A stretch of 64,000 nucleotides of DNA from NCBI GenBank assembly GCA_034521575.1, contig JAXHMJ010000003.1, positions 496,001 to 560,000 on the forward strand. Direction: 5' to 3'. Below, in pieces: positions 62,582-64,000 of the stretch (position 1 is the first letter of the stretch; each line of letters starts with the position of its first letter). A program made the translations under genes and the position numbers. The notes below the pieces were generated by a model. It was given only the letters and a program-made list of their open reading frames with translations. It was not told where the DNA came from and made no database searches. The DNA comes from a candidate division KSB1 bacterium (GTDB lineage: Bacteria; Zhuqueibacterota; Zhuqueibacteria; Residuimicrobiales; Krinioviventaceae).

Positions 62582-63736
62582 ATGAAAAAACCAATATCCA
62601 ATATAAAATGTTTCACTGGCATTTGTATTATAATGCTGCTGATCTTGTCTCCGATTCTGTATGTCAAAGCCGTATCACAGACCATAGAGGACAAATCGAA
62701 TCTTTCGATTCTGTTGTTCGGAGATACCAATATCCAAAACCGAAACAATCCGGTGGATGCCTTTCAGCATGTTTTACCCGTATTCCGCAAAGCAGATTTT
62801 CGGCTGTGTAATCTGGAAGGACCTTTTGCCGGCACGTCCGATGATCCGCTGCTGCCGGATATTCCGCACAAACACAACTGGACGCATTCTGAACCGGATA
62901 TGGTGCAGGGACTGGTCGATGCCGGCATCGATGCAGTGAGTGTGGCCAATAATGTCACCTATCCCTGGACAGCCCTGATGAAAAGCCTAAAGGTGTTGCA
63001 GGAGCACGGCATCCGCCACACCGGCGGAGGAGCGAACCTAAACGAGGCACACCGGCCCGTCATTCTGGAAAAACACGGGGTCAAGGTTGGTCTTCTGGCC
63101 TATGCCTGTACCGTTTTTCCCTTTCAGCACGCAGCCGATGAAACCACGCCGGGAATCGCTTCCATGCGTATCCATACCTATTATGAACCGCCGCATAAAT
63201 ATGATAAACCGGGCACACCACCGGTCGTCGTCACGGTTCCCTATGAGAATGAACTGCGGCGCATGAAACAGGATATCCGCGAGTTAAAAGCAGAAACAAA
63301 CATTGTCATTGTCTCCTATCACTGGGGGCGCTCGCATCATACCGAACTGATTGATTATCAGATCGAGGTCGCCTCTGCAGCCGTGGACGCCGGTGCCGAT
63401 GTCATTATGGGACACGGAAATCACGAGGTGGCTGCGGTTGAGGTATACAAAGACGCCAGCATTTTTTACGGATTGGGAAATTTTGTATTCGACTGGCCGC
63501 AAATTTCCGACCGGCCGTACGGTCTTTTGGCCAACATACATACGGCTGCAGGTCGGATAGACCGTGTGACTGTCCTGCCGGTAAAGCGGGATAATGATAA
63601 CAATCCTCGCATCCTTGATCCCGGTCATGGAGACGGCGCTGATCTGTACAGAGTCCTTAAAGAAAGAACCGCTGAACGCGCCTCGCTTCGTGTTGAAGAG
63701 AATGAAATTGTAATTCATCCTGCATCCGCTCAATAA
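62582..63736 (+). CDS. CapA-family metallophosphoesterase-like protein
   Basis: A 384-aa exported protein of the CapA/PgsA family. An N-terminal membrane/signal segment (about 8-28) is followed by LSILLFGDTNIQNRNN, FRLCNLEGPFAG, VSVANNVTYPWTALMKSLKV, GIRHTGGGANLNEAHRPVIL, NIVIVSYHWGRSHH, and GADVIMGHGNHEVAAVEVYK with the terminal metal-binding GHGNH. It ends FYGLGNFVFDW, the usual family close. CapA proteins belong to the calcineurin-like phosphatase superfamily and are tied to poly-gamma-glutamate or capsule formation, but many paralogs have no known substrate. Here it is flanked by exported WD40 proteins, 17 and 21 bases away, suggesting a joint envelope function rather than capsule synthesis. 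Confidence 0.88.
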   Translation: MKKPISNIKCFTGICIIMLLILSPILYVKAVSQTIEDKSNLSILLFGDTNIQNRNNPVDAFQHVLPVFRKADFRLCNLEGPFAGTSDDPLLPDIPHKHNWTHSEPDMVQGLVDAGIDAVSVANNVTYPWTALMKSLKVLQEHGIRHTGGGANLNEAHRPVILEKHGVKVGLLAYACTVFPFQHAADETTPGIASMRIHTYYEPPHKYDKPGTPPVVVTVPYENELRRMKQDIRELKAETNIVIVSYHWGRSHHTELIDYQIEVASAAVDAGADVIMGHGNHEVAAVEVYKDASIFYGLGNFVFDWPQISDRPYGLLANIHTAAGRIDRVTVLPVKRDNDNNPRILDPGHGDGADLYRVLKERTAERASLRVEENEIVIHPASAQ

Positions 63737-63757
63737 TTGAATATTGGGAGAGAGAAT

Positions 63758-64000
63758 ATGTTAAATTCCAAACATGTTAAAGTATGGTTTTTGATTTCCG
63801 GTTTCCTGGCCGCGGGTGTTCCGCTTTTTGCCCGGCAACCGGTTCCGGATTTTGAACCCGTTTGGATACGTGTCGGTGATTCATATGGTAAAGTTGATAA
63901 AGAAAGAAAGTCAGCTTCTGTTGAGGTCGCTGAATTCTCACCGGATCAGACGTTGATCGCGGCGGGCGCCAAACGCGGAGGAAATGTGACCTGCTGGACC
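63758..64000 (+). CDS. Exported WD40 beta-propeller protein 3, N-terminal part (cut by window edge)
   Basis: ATG 63758 follows GGGAGAG. The 81 codons seen encode a signal peptide (1-26, ending PLFAR), the lead DFEPVWIRVGDSYGKV and a first blade SVEVAEFSPDQTLIAAGAKR. The W-x-RV-x-D lead and the blade are shared with the proteins at 56084 and 61470, so it is a third paralog. It begins 21 bases after the CapA-like stop, in the same operon, and continues beyond the window. Confidence 0.8.
   Translation, partial: MLNSKHVKVWFLISGFLAAGVPLFARQPVPDFEPVWIRVGDSYGKVDKERKSASVEVAEFSPDQTLIAAGAKRGGNVTCWT

Noticed and set aside
1-64000. Search for tRNA, rRNA, CRISPR arrays and riboswitches
   Set aside because: No cloverleaf, rRNA segment, regularly spaced repeat array or recognisable riboswitch was found by eye; a covariance-model scan would be needed to exclude small RNAs.

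Overview
The window looks like a chromosomal piece of a Gram-negative bacterium of the Fibrobacterota-Chlorobiota-Bacteroidota (FCB) assemblage, most likely outside Bacteroidota proper (Calditrichota/KSB1-like). The reasons are four secreted enzymes ending in a type IX secretion (T9SS) sorting domain of the 'NYPNPFNP' type, an ECF-sigma/FecR/TonB-receptor triad with no SusD neighbour, and many Tat- or lipoprotein-type sulfatases. This placement is inference; no rRNA, tRNA or CRISPR array was seen.

Layout. (1) 1-11.4 kb: an AT-rich defence island. It holds the end of an Eco57I-like adenine methyltransferase, a PHP-SMC ATPase (TrlF/PPL type), a Schlafen/AlbA_2 ATP-binding protein split by a frameshift, a PLD-nuclease/SNF2 helicase with a frame-broken tail, two unrecognised proteins, a truncated ArdC-like protein and an HNH-like protein. 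An IS21 remnant follows. (2) 12-17.2 kb, minus strand: a Tat-exported sugar isomerase-like protein and a two-gene ATP-citrate-lyase-like enzyme whose large subunit is unusually long. (3) 18-21.6 kb: a secreted glycoside hydrolase with PA14 domain, divergent from an AraC regulator. (4) 21.6-24.8 kb: small genes and gene debris (HEPN/MNT, DUF4160/DUF2442, YefM/YoeB, a truncated mraZ) and a methyltransferase. (5) 25.6-34.4 kb: ECF sigma, FecR, TonB receptor, a T9SS beta-helix protein and a parvulin-type lipoprotein. (6) 34.6-55.9 kb: a polysaccharide locus with GH51, sugar symporter, UroD-like protein, GH3, beta-helix protein, four sulfatases, GH10, GH43 and a VCBS lipoprotein, interspersed with decayed sulfatase and heparinase pieces. 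(7) 56-64 kb: three related exported WD40 propellers, a membrane-anchored transcription regulator, a GH30 xylanase with an inserted module, and a CapA-like protein.

How it works together (inference): the TonB system and T9SS-exported GH10/GH30/GH51/GH43 enzymes would break down an arabinoxylan-like polymer, probably sulfated given the sulfatases. The GPH symporter would take in oligosaccharides, and the cytoplasmic GH3 would finish them. 

Quality note: about a dozen genes are interrupted by single-base shifts, many next to short homopolymers. These look more like assembly or sequencing indels than real decay. In contrast, several intergenic relics carry in-frame stops or missing ends and look like true gene debris.
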